From NCBI GenBank assembly GCA_021401465.1, contig JADDMT010000031.1, positions 248,001 through 312,000 on the forward strand: 64,000 bases of DNA, given 5' to 3'. Below the pieces are notes generated by a model that searched no databases, was not told the origin of the DNA, and saw only the letters and a program-made list of their open reading frames with translations. The translations under genes and the position numbers were made by a program. The DNA comes from Teratosphaeria epicoccoides. Lineage: Eukaryota > Ascomycota > Dothideomycetes > Mycosphaerellales > Teratosphaeriaceae. This document shows, piece by piece, positions 30,844 through 41,572 of this stretch (position 1 is its first letter; each line of letters starts with the position of its first letter).

Positions 30844-32133
30844 TTGCGCACACTACGCAATCGCATCGTAACGAATTCTTTGCAGACTTCCCGAGTCTAC
30901 GCACCTGTTACCCCGTCGATGGCATTATCCAGCATGGCAACTTTCAACGAACTACCGACGGAGCTTCAGCTGGGCATCCTGGAGCGCATGCCTGATTTCC
31001 GCACCCTGCACGCTCTCGTGCATGCTTCGAAGCAGGCGCGAGAGGTCTATCACAAATACGCCTATGATATCCTTAGTTGGACTCTGAAAAGCCAGAATTA
31101 TTTCGAAGGAGATCTTATGGCATCGGCGGCAGAAGCATGTCTCGCAGCAAAAGGCCAGCTTTACTGTACCGTTCGTGAAGCATTTACTGACTGGAATACA
31201 CCCGACGTTGGCCGCATCTTCACACCATGGCCTGGACGTCGACAGGCGGCGCGCGAAAAGGTCCTTGCAGGGCCGTTCCGTACGCTACAGAAATTAGCAG
31301 ACTTGGACCACGAAAGCGCCCAGGTGGCCAAATGGTGCTGGGAAAACCGTATGAAATATGATCCTGTCGGTTCTTCTCGCATCCCGCGCATAGCAAGCGC
31401 GCAAATCGGTGAAGAGAGTCTCGGAAAAGCATACTGGCACTTACGGAGTTTGATTGACCGATGTCGCAAGTTCGACAGCGTCAGATCGGTAGATATGCGA
31501 CACAGCGGCGTTGATCGACGTGGACAATGGCCGCTGTCGTTCTCTGCCTCTGACATGATCATGTGCTGGCTGGTCGAACTGTACGACGAGGATTTACTTT
31601 CAATTGGTCGAGCCCTGGATTCTCTCAAGGGCGGGTCTGAGAGCGCAATGCGACACGGCCTTTCTGCTTCCGAAGACGCTTTGGTAGTGCATTTGTTCGG
31701 ACAGCCGGGCGTCAAGGCACCGATAGTCCCGTATCTGCCAGAGAAGGTCAACGCAGAACTCTCGAGGCGTGGCTACGGTCCATCTGTCTCGTTTTTCAGC
31801 GTTACCGAGGCACGAAACCTGCTACAAGCAATGGCCCGGCCACTCTCTGATTGCACAAAGCTCACAGATCATGAGGTCGTGGAGTATAATCGGGCGCTTG
31901 CCCGTCAGACAGGCTCGCAGTCCTGGTTCTCGACTTGGTCTACAAATGAAGAGCACGAAAACTTCTGGCCAACTTATATCGACCGGTTCAGACCGTTGCT
32001 GGGATTGCCTTATGGCACCCGTGACCAGGCATCGAGCAGCGGCGACGCCATGGGTGCGATGCTTGATCGGATTCATTCTGCTATGTTGCGGAGTCTGCGT
32101 GAGCCTGAGAGGGCCCGGAAATTCTCAAGATAA
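30844..32133 (+). CDS. F-box protein, unknown target
   Basis: Single exon of 429 aa. After a short basic lead, an F-box-like motif appears: FNELPTELQLGILERMPDFRT then LHALVHASKQAREVYHKY (about residues 34-72). ATG 30919 is an alternative start close to the box. The rest is helical and charged with no repeat (no WD40, LRR or Kelch), as in many lineage-specific fungal F-box proteins. F-box proteins bring substrates to SCF ubiquitin ligases; whether this one does so is unknown. It follows the HET gene by 246 bp on the same strand. Confidence 0.75.
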   Translation: MRTLRNRIVTNSLQTSRVYAPVTPSMALSSMATFNELPTELQLGILERMPDFRTLHALVHASKQAREVYHKYAYDILSWTLKSQNYFEGDLMASAAEACLAAKGQLYCTVREAFTDWNTPDVGRIFTPWPGRRQAAREKVLAGPFRTLQKLADLDHESAQVAKWCWENRMKYDPVGSSRIPRIASAQIGEESLGKAYWHLRSLIDRCRKFDSVRSVDMRHSGVDRRGQWPLSFSASDMIMCWLVELYDEDLLSIGRALDSLKGGSESAMRHGLSASEDALVVHLFGQPGVKAPIVPYLPEKVNAELSRRGYGPSVSFFSVTEARNLLQAMARPLSDCTKLTDHEVVEYNRALARQTGSQSWFSTWSTNEEHENFWPTYIDRFRPLLGLPYGTRDQASSSGDAMGAMLDRIHSAMLRSLREPERARKFSR

Positions 32134-33059
32134 ATGGCATTCCAGGGGATGAGATTGGTGGTCGTATTCGAGCAGTGCACCGTGACTGCAGGCATCTTTT
32201 AATGGCTTGCGAGCCTTGGGGAACCCAATGGCGATACTGAAGCAGCGGCTGGATCACTCGTTCCCATCTTCTTTTGGTCTGGTGGTCGTGTAATATCTCC
32301 ATGCTTCGCTTCAAATGGGATCTGGATCTGATGGCGAATGGGACTTGAATAGTGCCAAGTAGCCTCAGGTCCATGAGTTGGCATTCACCGACGCGTTGAA
32401 GGAGACAGGCGGTCAACAAGCAGGATTCTTGTAGATTCAAGGCAAATCGAGCTCTACGAACCGATGTAGTGTGATGCGTCTGTTGCGAGCATCCGAAGCG
32501 TGGCAGTATGCCTTGAGCGGTAAGAAGCAAGGTTCATTCCCTCTCAAGAGCTCTTGCCGGGTGCTCGAGCAGGAGCGAGCCAATACGAGCGCAGGCCCAG
32601 ATCGAGGAACGAGCTGTGTGCGAGAGTCGGCCCCAAAGAGAGCGTCACAATATCAATCAAAATTGTCATGGTCTATGAGTCTACTGATGCCAAGCTTGTG
32701 GCGTGTGGCTCAGTAGGGGTGTTCTCCACTAGACTTGGCGGCGTTTCCCACCAAAATGGGAGAATATGGGGTTTGCTCAAGCTCTTTTCAAAACTATGCA
32801 TCCGAATTTCAAGGTTTATCCCGACCTTGGCACGCTGTCCCTACATAAGCCCCAAAAAGTATTTCCCTCAAACTGACTACGGCAATTCATTCCCACATGG
32901 CGATGTCACACCTCTGAAACGATTGTCCACGGGACATCGTCGATGAACGCGCAATCACCATCGACTGTCGTCCGGTTTCGCCCACGGGACTGAACCAACA
33001 CCGCTGCCAAATAAATACTTCACGTCCTCCCTCACCGCCTAAAAGCCCTGCTATGGAAA
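32134..33059. other. Intergenic region carrying a dispersed repeat
   Basis: About 930 bp between the F-box gene and ARG2. It contains repeat copy B (32561-32770). No gene is recognised. Confidence 0.5.
32561..32770. repeat. Dispersed repeat, copy B
   Basis: This 210-bp stretch is homologous in order to 19911-20078, with extra bases in the middle. Its core TGGCTCAGTAGG (32706-32717) fits the tRNA A-box consensus TRGCNNAGYNGG at every position. A B-box is not clear in either copy. Confidence 0.65.
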
Positions 33060-34982
33060 ATGACTACCTCTATGTGGCTGTGTGGAAAGGCAAGCGTGAC
33101 AGGTAGTCTGAAGCCCGTCACGACTGTTGTACGATCTTATGCTACAAATGCGGCTACTAATGGAAATGGCTGGAAGCCCGCGGACGACCCGGCGACACAG
33201 CGGGAGCTGTTCATGGATGTGTTGAGCGCTAATGCCACAAAGAGGGATGCAAAGCAGTATTTAGCACGGTTCAAGACGCCGAAGCAGCCAAACAAGGCCG
33301 AGCAGGCCGTGTCAGACGGAAATGCCGATAACGATGCTGAGGTCGAGAGGACTGGCGTGAATCTGGGTGGCCTTTATCCTCCTTCCCGCGCCATTGCGGA
33401 CACGCCACAGTTTTCGCAGCAGATGTCAAAATCATTTGTCGAAGATGGAATTCACGTGGCGCTGGTCTGCTTGCGAGCACCTCAGAAGCTGGATGACGCT
33501 ACGCTTGAAGGTCTCACGACGACCCTGGCGCAACTAGTCAAGCTTGATATGCGGGTGGTCCTGGTGATGGAGTTGGACGAATTTGCCAGCACCTATGAGC
33601 ACGAAAACGTGCGCCTTCGGAGAAAAGCGTTCGCCGAGCAGGCGTTGCGACTCTCTCATGCCATGAGGATGCACAGTATAGATGGATCCCGTTTCATTAC
33701 TGGAGCATTGGAGACCGATGAGGCAGCTACAAACTTTGGCGAGAGCAAGATCAACATTTCCACGCCGCAGCTGATCATGGAACCTCTGAGCCGCGGCATT
33801 GTTCCAGTCGTGCCTTGCCTAGCATACACACCGACAGGTCAATTAGTGGAGGCGCGAGTGACAGACGTCATGGCCGGTTTGACGGAGCTTCTGTCCGGGC
33901 AAGTCCAACAGGCCAAAAGCCCAAAAGAGAAGTCTAAGCCGACTTCGCTCGATCGTATCATTGTCCTCGACCCAGCAGGTGGCATCCCCAGCAAGTCTCG
34001 AGGCGATAAAGCACACGTCTTCGTTAACATCGAACAAGAACTCGACGACATTGTTGATGAGCTGTCGGACTATGCGGGCTCCTGCGATCAGACGAGTCCA
34101 CGAGTCTACCAACAGCATCAAGAGAATCTGCGCATGTTGAAGCGATGTCTCGAGATGTTACCTTCAGCTTCGTCGGCTCTTATCATCGCACCCAAAGAAG
34201 CCGCCCAAGCCAGCAGAACTAGGGATGCAACGATCGGAACAGGTACGCGCCGACAGAAAAACACACTGATCTACAACCTTCTCACCAACAAGCCAATGGT
34301 CTCGTCCTCTCTCCCGGCAGCACGCATGCCTGATGCTGTCTCTACCGCCGAGCCTGCGCATCAATCTAGCAAGGCTGCTACTCTCGTTAAACGCGGCATG
34401 GCTCTCACGATCATCCCAGCTGCAGACCGGCAACACGGATGGCAGAAACCGGACACAGGCTATACCTCCCTTAGTCTCGACAACGACCCTCGAGTCGACT
34501 TACCTCGCCTCGTTCATCTGGTCAACGACTCTTTCCGTCGCACACTCGATACCACCGCCTACCTTGATCGCGTCAAAGGCCGCATAGCTGGTCTCATCGT
34601 CGCAGGCAACTACGAAGGCGCCGCAATCTTGACTTGGGAGCAACCTCCAGGTATCACTACACCATCTCGACTCGTCCCATATCTCGACAAGTTTGCTGTT
34701 CTACAATCGTCTCAGGGCTCGGCGGGCGTAGCGGATATCCTCTTCCAAGCCATGGTGAGGTCTTGCTTTTCTCGTGGCGTTTGCTGGCGCAGTCGGAAGG
34801 ACAATCCAGTCAATAAATGGTACTTTGAACGCGCCGCCGGCTCGTGGCAGATCCCGGGTACGAATTGGACGATGTTTTGGACGGGTGATGGCGTGGTAGA
34901 GCAGCAGCAGAGATGGAAGGACTATGTGAGTGTCTGCGAGGCCATTGTGCCTACGTGGGCGGATGGCAAGAAACCTGATTGA
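33060..34982 (+). CDS. ARG2: Mitochondrial amino-acid acetyltransferase (N-acetylglutamate synthase)
   Basis: Single exon of 640 aa. The N-terminus (MTTSMWLCGKASVTGSLKPV, then VRSYATNA) looks like a mitochondrial presequence. It then matches fungal ARG2: RELFMDVLSANATKRDAKQY and FKTPKQPNK, with an amino-acid-kinase-like region (IIVLDPAGGIPSKSRGDKAH, INIEQEL-type). A C-terminal GNAT region follows (YTSLSLDNDPRVDLPRLVHL, GLIVAGNYEGAAILTWE). The protein makes N-acetylglutamate from glutamate and acetyl-CoA, the first committed step of arginine biosynthesis in mitochondria, and is usually feedback-inhibited by arginine. Length and start agree with the family. Confidence 0.95.
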   Translation: MTTSMWLCGKASVTGSLKPVTTVVRSYATNAATNGNGWKPADDPATQRELFMDVLSANATKRDAKQYLARFKTPKQPNKAEQAVSDGNADNDAEVERTGVNLGGLYPPSRAIADTPQFSQQMSKSFVEDGIHVALVCLRAPQKLDDATLEGLTTTLAQLVKLDMRVVLVMELDEFASTYEHENVRLRRKAFAEQALRLSHAMRMHSIDGSRFITGALETDEAATNFGESKINISTPQLIMEPLSRGIVPVVPCLAYTPTGQLVEARVTDVMAGLTELLSGQVQQAKSPKEKSKPTSLDRIIVLDPAGGIPSKSRGDKAHVFVNIEQELDDIVDELSDYAGSCDQTSPRVYQQHQENLRMLKRCLEMLPSASSALIIAPKEAAQASRTRDATIGTGTRRQKNTLIYNLLTNKPMVSSSLPAARMPDAVSTAEPAHQSSKAATLVKRGMALTIIPAADRQHGWQKPDTGYTSLSLDNDPRVDLPRLVHLVNDSFRRTLDTTAYLDRVKGRIAGLIVAGNYEGAAILTWEQPPGITTPSRLVPYLDKFAVLQSSQGSAGVADILFQAMVRSCFSRGVCWRSRKDNPVNKWYFERAAGSWQIPGTNWTMFWTGDGVVEQQQRWKDYVSVCEAIVPTWADGKKPD

Positions 34983-35588
34983 TCGATCAGGCTTGAATGA
35001 GAGGCGTCTTGGTCTATGGACCCATCACAGTCATGCTAAGGTATGCAGCGTTCAAGCGAGGAACACCGTCTCCTTCACAAACGTCCCGTCTCAAGCCACT
35101 TCTCCACAATCTTCCGGCTCGGACGAAGTATAGAAGTGAAATGACTTGTACCTTGATTTTTCTACAGCAGTAATAGATATATGTCTCTCCGTCGACGCTT
35201 CCTGGACTGTCGTGCTATGATGCTAATACAGTGACCTGGTTGCTGTGTCGCCTCAGACGCCATCAGGGCTACATTCTCATCAATCTTGCATCGATGGTGC
35301 ATTTGCAACGCTGTCATCTTCTTTGCATTATCTCCGTTACGCAAAATCTGATCTACTTTCATGTTGGCTGTGAAAGCACACCGCTATCTTCAAATCACGG
35401 TCATTGATTGATGCCAATGCTGGCACGGCCCGCTAGTTGTGTAAGCTTTAATGACGCGTTCTTCAATGTGGTGCTTGACAGTCAACACAATACATCGGGA
35501 GTAGAGTTTTGGAGGAGAGAAAGGCGGACGCAATTGTCGACCCGCGATCGAAGTGGAATTGTGCGTGCAGATACCTTCAACGCGCGGC
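34983..35588. other. Intergenic region
   Basis: About 600 bp between ARG2 and ERG28, holding 3' flank and promoter. Short shadow frames only. Confidence 0.4.
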
Positions 35589-36023
35589 ATGGACACTCTC
35601 ACCTCCTACCTCCCACAACACCCCGGTTTCCTTCCCAAATGGCTCCTCTTCATCTCCGTGGTCTCTCTCGGCAACAGCATACAGTCCTATATCTCCCTCG
35701 CCGGAACGAAAGAAGTCTACGCGAACCACAATGCCAACTCTAAGACGCCGCAGGTAACCGAGCTCTCTGCCCGAACATTCGGGACCTGGACGGCCATCAC
35801 AGCCATAATTCGATTGTACGCTGCATACTACATCACGAATCCGGTGGTGTATCAGCTAGGGCTGTGGACGTTTGTGGTGGCGTGGGCGCATTTTGCGAGC
35901 GAGTGGTTGGTGTTTGGGACTGCGAAGATGGGGAGAGGCTTGGCTGGGCCAGCGCTCGTGGCGACGGGAACTGGGACATGGATGCTGTTGCAGTGGGACG
36001 CGTATGTGGGTGGTCTGAGTTGA
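35589..36023 (+). CDS. ERG28: Ergosterol biosynthesis scaffold protein Erg28
   Basis: Single exon of 144 aa, normal for Erg28. I chose ATG 35589 (MDTLTSYLPQHPGFLPKWLL) because family members begin this way; the frame is open 12 codons further upstream. Four hydrophobic segments are visible (LPKWLLFISVVSLGNSIQ, TAITAIIRLYAAYYI, YQLGLWTFVVAWAHFASEWL, LVATGTGTWMLLQW). The family motif LSARTFGTWTAI is present. Erg28 tethers the sterol C4-demethylation enzymes (Erg25, Erg26, Erg27) in the ER membrane. Confidence 0.94.
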   Translation: MDTLTSYLPQHPGFLPKWLLFISVVSLGNSIQSYISLAGTKEVYANHNANSKTPQVTELSARTFGTWTAITAIIRLYAAYYITNPVVYQLGLWTFVVAWAHFASEWLVFGTAKMGRGLAGPALVATGTGTWMLLQWDAYVGGLS

Positions 36024-36704
36024 AGCGATTGAAAGTCATTCTTGGACGTGAGACCTGAGTGCATGGCGAAACGAGGCCGTGGTCCACGAACACAATGACC
36101 ATCAATAAGACAAGGCCTTGCTATCAGCTGGTAACCAATATTATGGAACAGCGAATGGCATTCGACGACCAAGCATCTGTTACGAGAGCGGCCGTCGGTA
36201 GAATCTGCACCAGAGTCGTTGGCCAGCTCTACTTCCGAGTCGATAGCACATTCTCTGGCCCAGGCGTACCACGCGGCTGGAGCCAACGCTCGATGAATCA
36301 TATTGCCAGTCTCGTCATGCCACTGAAGGCAAAGCCTCGCCGTCATGCACATGGAAGAAGGGGAGGAGACACCATGGGAGTATAGGGCAGTAGATCTCGC
36401 AGGCTTCGGGGCCAGCTTCATGTGACCTATGTAGACACTGAATGCTGCACGGCTTGCAAATGTAGCAGCGCATCGCATTGCGCTTTGCCGTCGTCATCCC
36501 ATGCACGTGGTCTTCTAGGTTCCAATTGCTTTCACATGTCTAGGCCTTTGAAACATGCCCACGGCGCTCGAAACGTGCCAAAGTGCCGACACTCAAGAAG
36601 CCAATTGGCCCCTGCATCAACAATCAATACATGACATCCCCCTCCTTTTACGACATCCCACCAACATTTCCGATCAGATACTATACCTCCTTAATCACGC
36701 CACT
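36024..36704. other. Intergenic region
   Basis: About 680 bp between ERG28 and GLO3. Open frames here lack features, and I see no RNA gene. Confidence 0.4.
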
Positions 36705-38206
36705 ATGGCTCTCGCACCGAAGACAGAGTCTCACAAGATCTTTGAGAAGCTGAAGCGGAAGGAAGCCAATCGTATCTGCTTCGACTGTGGCGCCAAAAAC
36801 CCAACCTGGTCTTCCGTGCCATTTGGCATCTATCTATGCCTCGATTGCTCAGCGCACCACCGCAACCTGGGTGTGCATATTTCGTTTGTCCGCAGCACCA
36901 ATTTGGATCAATGGCAATGGGAACAGTTGCGACGCATGAAGGTTGGCGGAAATGAGAGTGCGACCAGATACTTCCAGAGCCACGGAGGCAGTGCGGCATT
37001 GGCGAGCAAAGACCCAAAGACAAAGTACACGAGTCAGGCGGCAGGAAAGTACAAAGACGAGCTGGCGAGGAGGGTTGATGCGGATTTGAGGAAGTTGGTG
37101 ACTGCGATGAGGAGAGGGTACGGAGCTTTGCAGCTGACACGTATGACCACAGGAATCCGAATGAAGTTGTCATCGAGGATGCAGCAGAGGGCGATGAGAG
37201 CGCGAGCGCCAGTGACGCAACCGGCGACCAGGACGACTTCTTCAGCTCGTGGGACAAGCCGGCGATCAAGAGGCCCAGCAACCCTCCCTCACGTACCGGT
37301 ACACCCGCGACCCGAACTGCATCCCCGTTCCTCAACGCCAATGGCAGCAACGGCAACGCGCGACCCAAATCACCACTCGTGTCTATTGACGCCTCGGATG
37401 CACCGGCTGCGCCACGCGCAATCTCTTCTACCGCTATTCGCAAGACGGCCACAACGACAAAGCCCAAGGCCAATATTCTTGGTGCAAAAAAGAAGACTCT
37501 GGGTGCGAAGAAGGTGGACGCAAATGCCCTAGACTTCGACGAAGCAGAGAAGAAAGCTAAAGAAGAGGCCGAGAGGAGAGCACGACTGGGTTACGATCCA
37601 GACGAGGTGACACCTTCAGAGGCGAAGATCGCGTCGAGCCAGCCTGAGACAACCATCCACCACCCAACGCCGTTGTCTCCTCAACGTGGTCCCTCGTTCG
37701 GCAGCACAGGCCCAACTTCACATACACGAAGCGACAGCGAAATGGAGCGCCTCGGCATGGGCGTTCGCAAACTTGGATTTGGACAAGTGGGAGGCGGCGC
37801 ACCTAAATCCAGCGCTCCCAAGACCTCTCTCGGCTTCGGCTCCACTTCGCGAGCAGCACAAGCAGACGATAGCGAACGCTACGCTCGCGAGAAGTTCGGC
37901 GCACAGAAGGGCATTTCATCAGACGAGTTCTTTGGCAAGGGCAGCTTCGATCCCAATGCGCAGGCGGAAGCCAAGACGCGATTGCAAGGCTTCGAGGGCG
38001 CAACCTCGATCTCGTCGAATGCTTACTTTGGTCGCCCGGAGGATGAGGTGGGGGACGTGTCGAGTGGCGATTTGGAATCGATGGCCAAGGATGCGATCCG
38101 GCGATTTGGCATCACGGCTGGTGACGATTTGGAGAACCTTGGTGGGTTGCTTGGAGAGGGCGCCAGTAGACTGCAGGGAGCTATTAGATCATATCTGAAT
38201 GGCTGA
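36705..38206 (+). CDS. GLO3: ArfGAP of the COPI pathway, Glo3 type
   Basis: Two exons, 36705-37093 and 37153-38206. The 59-nt intron starts GTTGGT, has a GCTGAC branch site and ends CACAG. It joins VDADLRK to NPNEVVIEDAAE, matching the family. The product is 480 aa. The ArfGAP zinc finger is CFDC-x16-CLDC, followed by HHRNLGVHISFVRS with the catalytic arginine. The C-terminus has the Glo3 features FFSSWDKPAIKRP, GSTGPTSHTRSDSE-like linker, repeated SDEFFGKGSFDP and SSNAYFGRPED motifs and a final amphipathic helix. Glo3 stimulates GTP hydrolysis on Arf1 during COPI vesicle formation. The frame change between the exons is fully explained by the intron. Confidence 0.94.
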
Positions 38207-38264
38207 GGCGACAGAGGGTGTTTGAGAGGCGAGGAGTGTACCGGACTTTTTCGGAGATCGTGGT

Positions 38265-38388
38265 AGTGGAAGCGCTTAAGCATGAATAGAGTTCTCAGAG
38301 ACGTTATGACAATCGGTTTTTGTCAGAGTGGAAGCGCTTAAGCATGAATAGAGTTTTCAGAGACGTTATGACAATCGGTTTTTGTCAG
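38265..38388. repeat. Tandem duplication, 62-bp unit x 2
   Basis: Unit 1 (38265-38326) and unit 2 (38327-38388) differ by one C/T base. Each contains AGCGCTTAAGC and CAATCGGTTTTTGTCAG. It lies about 60 bp after the GLO3 stop codon, so it is in the 3' flank. Near identity indicates a recent event. Confidence 0.9.
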
Positions 38389-38389
38389 G

Positions 38390-38403
38390 GTGAGCGCGCT
38401 CAC
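38390..38403. other. Perfect 14-nt palindrome
   Basis: GTGAGCGCGCTCAC is its own reverse complement and begins one base after the 62-bp tandem repeat ends. It could be a protein-binding site or the site of the slip that made the duplication. Confidence 0.5.
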
Positions 38404-39396
38404 GGATTATGTTCTTGCAATGCAAGCTGGCTTGCTCTTGTGCAGACTACACGAGCATAGGTATACCGACATCGCTTCTGTATCCACTGTGTATCTATGC
38501 TGGTGCTGGCAGGACCTACACATCAAATCTGAGAGGCTAGGAGAAGCTTCAGAGTCTTGAGGCAGAGGCAAGAGCATCGCGTTCATTCCGAGTGATACGA
38601 GCACCTCGCCTCTTCGATTCCCCCTAATTCTCCTACCGGCCGCAATATTCAACGACTACCCGTAACAGGCACAACGTCTGATTGCTGCGTATCTCGACAT
38701 TGGCAGCATGCCGCGTGAGCGCCGCACGATTGTTCGTCACGTTTGCAGTCTTGTGACATTCACCCCCATGCGAGTCACACCCGTCCGTCGATGCTGGCAC
38801 CCCGCTGGACCTTGCGGCTCGCGCACCTCGTAGTTCTCCGGCGTGCTGGCAGTTTTCAGGACTCTGGTCATCAGGATCACAACGACTCCCGGGTCATTCC
38901 GCGCAGCGTTGCGGTGGCAATGTTTGCATCCTCCATGGTACTGATGAGAGTACAAGAAGGCGAGAATGGCCGGATGCCGGAAAGTGCTGCTCTCGCTTGC
39001 ACCACTGAGCAAGTCCCGCCGACGCAGAGCACATCCAGCCTATGTGCAAATACGTAATAACGAGCGGTAAGTCACTCTTCCATCCTAAGCACAGAGGGCT
39101 GAACCCTTCTCTCAAGCGAAACGATGTGGTTGAGCCGTGTACGACTACCTCTCCTGCAAGGAAGCTCGACGTGCCAAGAGAGGCAAGGACTGTGAAGGCA
39201 ACAGCATTGATACAGACGAGCTCTGCGATCGTCATAAAGGCAGCCATGGTCGCCAGGTCGATGGGGCACCGCGTTTCGAGGACCAGACAGGCTCATTATA
39301 CAGTAAGGATTTACAGCGCCAGCGGAGAGAGCCGTATAAGGTGAGGTTGACGGCACAGCCGGAGCTGGATCAGGAGGATCTGCTCGTTCGGCCCTT
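38404..39396. other. Intergenic region
   Basis: About 1 kb with overlapping short frames on both strands. A frame at about 39137-39380 (QVDGAPRFEDQTGS, QRREPYK followed by GTGAGG) could be an upstream exon of the pseudogene below, but no splice joins it in phase. Confidence 0.4.
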
Positions 39397-40278
39397 ATGG
39401 ACATCCCAAGCCGCCCTGGCAAAATGTACGAGCCAGAGATTGATGCGGTGTATCGCGATCTTACTAGGCCATATCCTGCTGCTGCTTGTTCAAGCTATGA
39501 CGACGGCCAAATCAATCCTGCGCGTCCGGGGTTTATAGACATGCCGCCGCGTCCTGGAAAATCGTATAAGCCAGCGATGGATACGCTGTATCGGAAAGTC
39601 GCGAGGCAAGATTCTGCTGCTGCTCGTCCAGCGTATGACGAGGGCCAGTTTGGTTCCCGTCGGTCGAAGCGCGAGATGATGGGTGCCAAAAGGACGGTCG
39701 CTCGCGATCGAGACGACCTCCAATCATACAGCGAACGTCCAGGTCTTGAATCTCACCGGGCTCTGACGCTTTCCTATCGCGGAGATCCGTCTCAGGGACG
39801 CCACAAAGGCTACGAGGCAGCCCAAGCCTCAATGGTTGAAACCGAAGCAGAAGCGAAGCCTCTATACTCGCAACGCGACCACGCCAAAAACCAAAGCGAT
39901 CGTTGACCTCTGACTCAGAAGAACTTTGAAAGCTCTATCCGCGCCACTCGAGCAGCAGATCGCCAGCGCCGGCCTGGAGAACTTGATGCCGAGATTGCAG
40001 AGCTTGAGGATCCGTACTACCATTGAGACGATTGCGGTCGGCCGACGCGACCAAAGATTTCGACCGAGCCTGCAAAGATCGAGGAGCCTAACGACCACGT
40101 GCAGTCGAGTCGCACAGTTGCTGCAAAAAGCACGGACAAGAGGCGCGGCAAAGCAAGCAGCAAGCGTTAGGCTTACGATAAAGTCGGGGCTATTGAAGAT
40201 TTGGAAACGCCGGATGGGAAGGATGAGCAGGTTTCGAGGTATGTCTACCAGCCGAAGCAAGAGCGTCGTCGGGACTGA
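39397..40278 (+). pseudogene. Decayed gene with internal 46-residue repeat and three in-frame stops
   Basis: One frame keeps coding-like composition from 39397 to a final TGA at 40276. It is interrupted by TGA 39904, TGA 40024 and TAG 40168. Between the stops it reads like a charged protein: MDIPSRPGKMYEPEIDAVYR, then RQRRPGELDAEIAELEDPYY, STDKRRGKASSKR and AIEDLETPDGKDEQVSRY. Each stop is one C-to-T change from CGA or CAG. The start of the gene may lie further upstream in another exon. Family unknown. It could also be a real gene with introns over the stops, but no clean introns were found. Confidence 0.5.
39400..39675 (+). repeat. Internal tandem repeat, 138-bp (46-codon) unit x 2
   Basis: Unit 1 (39400-39537) encodes DIPSRPGKMYEPEIDAVYRD and ends ARPGFI. 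Unit 2 (39538-39675) encodes DMPPRPGKSYKPAMDTLYRK and continues AARPAYDEGQF. The frame is kept, so the duplication happened while the sequence was still coding. Confidence 0.75.
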
Positions 40279-40640
40279 AAGGCTCAAGCTGGGGCCAAGA
40301 AAGGCCTCTTGCATTTCGTGTTGATGTGGTTCATGATCTTGTCTGCGATGTGTTCGAGTTCAAATCTCGACATGGGTGTTTAGCACAAACACATTTGTGC
40401 AGCAGTAAGTATGTCTTTATTTCAGCCATATTCTGAACGATTTGTGTGCATGTCAGGCTCCGCTGAGACGCCTTGAGCCTGTAAGTGAGAGCAGAGTGCC
40501 GGGCAGAACCAACACAACAGCGCTGCAGCAGACGCAGAAAGACAACATGCGCACATCCTTGGATCGTCTTGAGATGCTCGCTGATACATGCACCGTCAGA
40601 GCATACGCTCTATACCTCGAACGCCATACGTGGTGCACAT

Positions 40641-41572
40641 CTAGTTATTGGTCTTCTTGGCGAACTCGACCTTCAGGATCAAGTGGCCAAAGCCATAGCC
40701 ATCCACCCTCTCGCATGCCCGTGCCGCATCTGCGCGATCAGCGTACGACACAAAAGCAAAGCCCTTGGCGCGTCCAGTCTCCCTGTCCTTGGCCAAGAAG
40801 ACACGTGTGACGCGGCCGAAGCGCTCGAAAATCTCCCTGAGGTCTGACTCTTCTGCAAACTCGGAGACCTAGAACATGTCAACACACGTGCGAAGTCCCT
40901 CATTGTTCCACAATGACTCACATTCGTGACTCTGAGCGTCGCCAAGTCATCGCGCTCGAACTTGCCACCCATCCTCTCACCCGTGGCGGCACCACCCTTA
41001 CGCAAATGTGGCGGTACATACCCTCCCGAACCACTGCCTAAACCTCCTGATGGGCCGCCCTCGCCGGCCACGGAGTCCATGTCCGCAGGCGGCGCATCAG
41101 CACCCTCGGGCGCCATGGTGTCCTTGAATGGACACTTCGTAGTGAAATGGTCACCACTGCAAATACGACACTTGATCTGCATCTTCTTGAGCGCCTCGGT
41201 CTTCTTGTCCTCATCCGGCGCCTTCTCCTGCTGCCCACCAGCTTTGAAGCCCATCACTGGCCTGAACACGATATTCTCGCCCAGCGTTGTCGTGTCCGGT
41301 CTTGGTCCCGGTGGCTTGCCCGTCTCTGGACCCATCTTGGGCCATGCTCTCCGCTCCGCCACACGCGGATTCTCTCTCTTCTTGACCACCGTCCGTCGGA
41401 TGCGCTGTGTGCGCTTCACCCGCTTGCCATCTTCGTTGATGCTGATCGTCACGACTGTCTCTGTGCCGTCCTTATTCTTAGTGATCTGCGGTGGCGGTAT
41501 CGCGTTGGCCAAATCTGGTTCCTCGTCATCAGCCCAGTCTGTTCGCGCTGACGGGTTCTGTACGGCTGCCAT
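40641..41572 (-). CDS. TIF35: Translation initiation factor eIF3 subunit g
   Basis: Two exons, 41572-40922 and 40868-40641, with a 53-nt phase-0 intron (GTGAGT ... TTCTAG) joining ATLRVTN to VSEFAEES. The product is 292 aa, normal for eIF3g. The N-terminal half has the eIF3g region (KRTQRIRRTVVKK, NPRVAERRAW) and a CCHC zinc knuckle, CRICSGDHFTTKC. The C-terminal RRM carries RNP2 (LRVTNVSEF) and RNP1 (GRAKGFAFVSY). eIF3g helps mRNA scanning and reinitiation on the 40S subunit. The reading frame continues into the intron, so a longer unspliced version would be misleading. Confidence 0.95.

Noticed and set aside
39862..40314. 150-codon minus-strand frame
   Set aside because: A Leu/Val/Arg-rich antisense shadow of the charged pseudogene frame.
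40354..40370. TCGAGTTCAAATCTCGA looks like a tRNA T-arm with a perfect 5-bp stem
   Set aside because: No matching acceptor stem, D-arm or anticodon arm could be found around it. Probably a chance hairpin.
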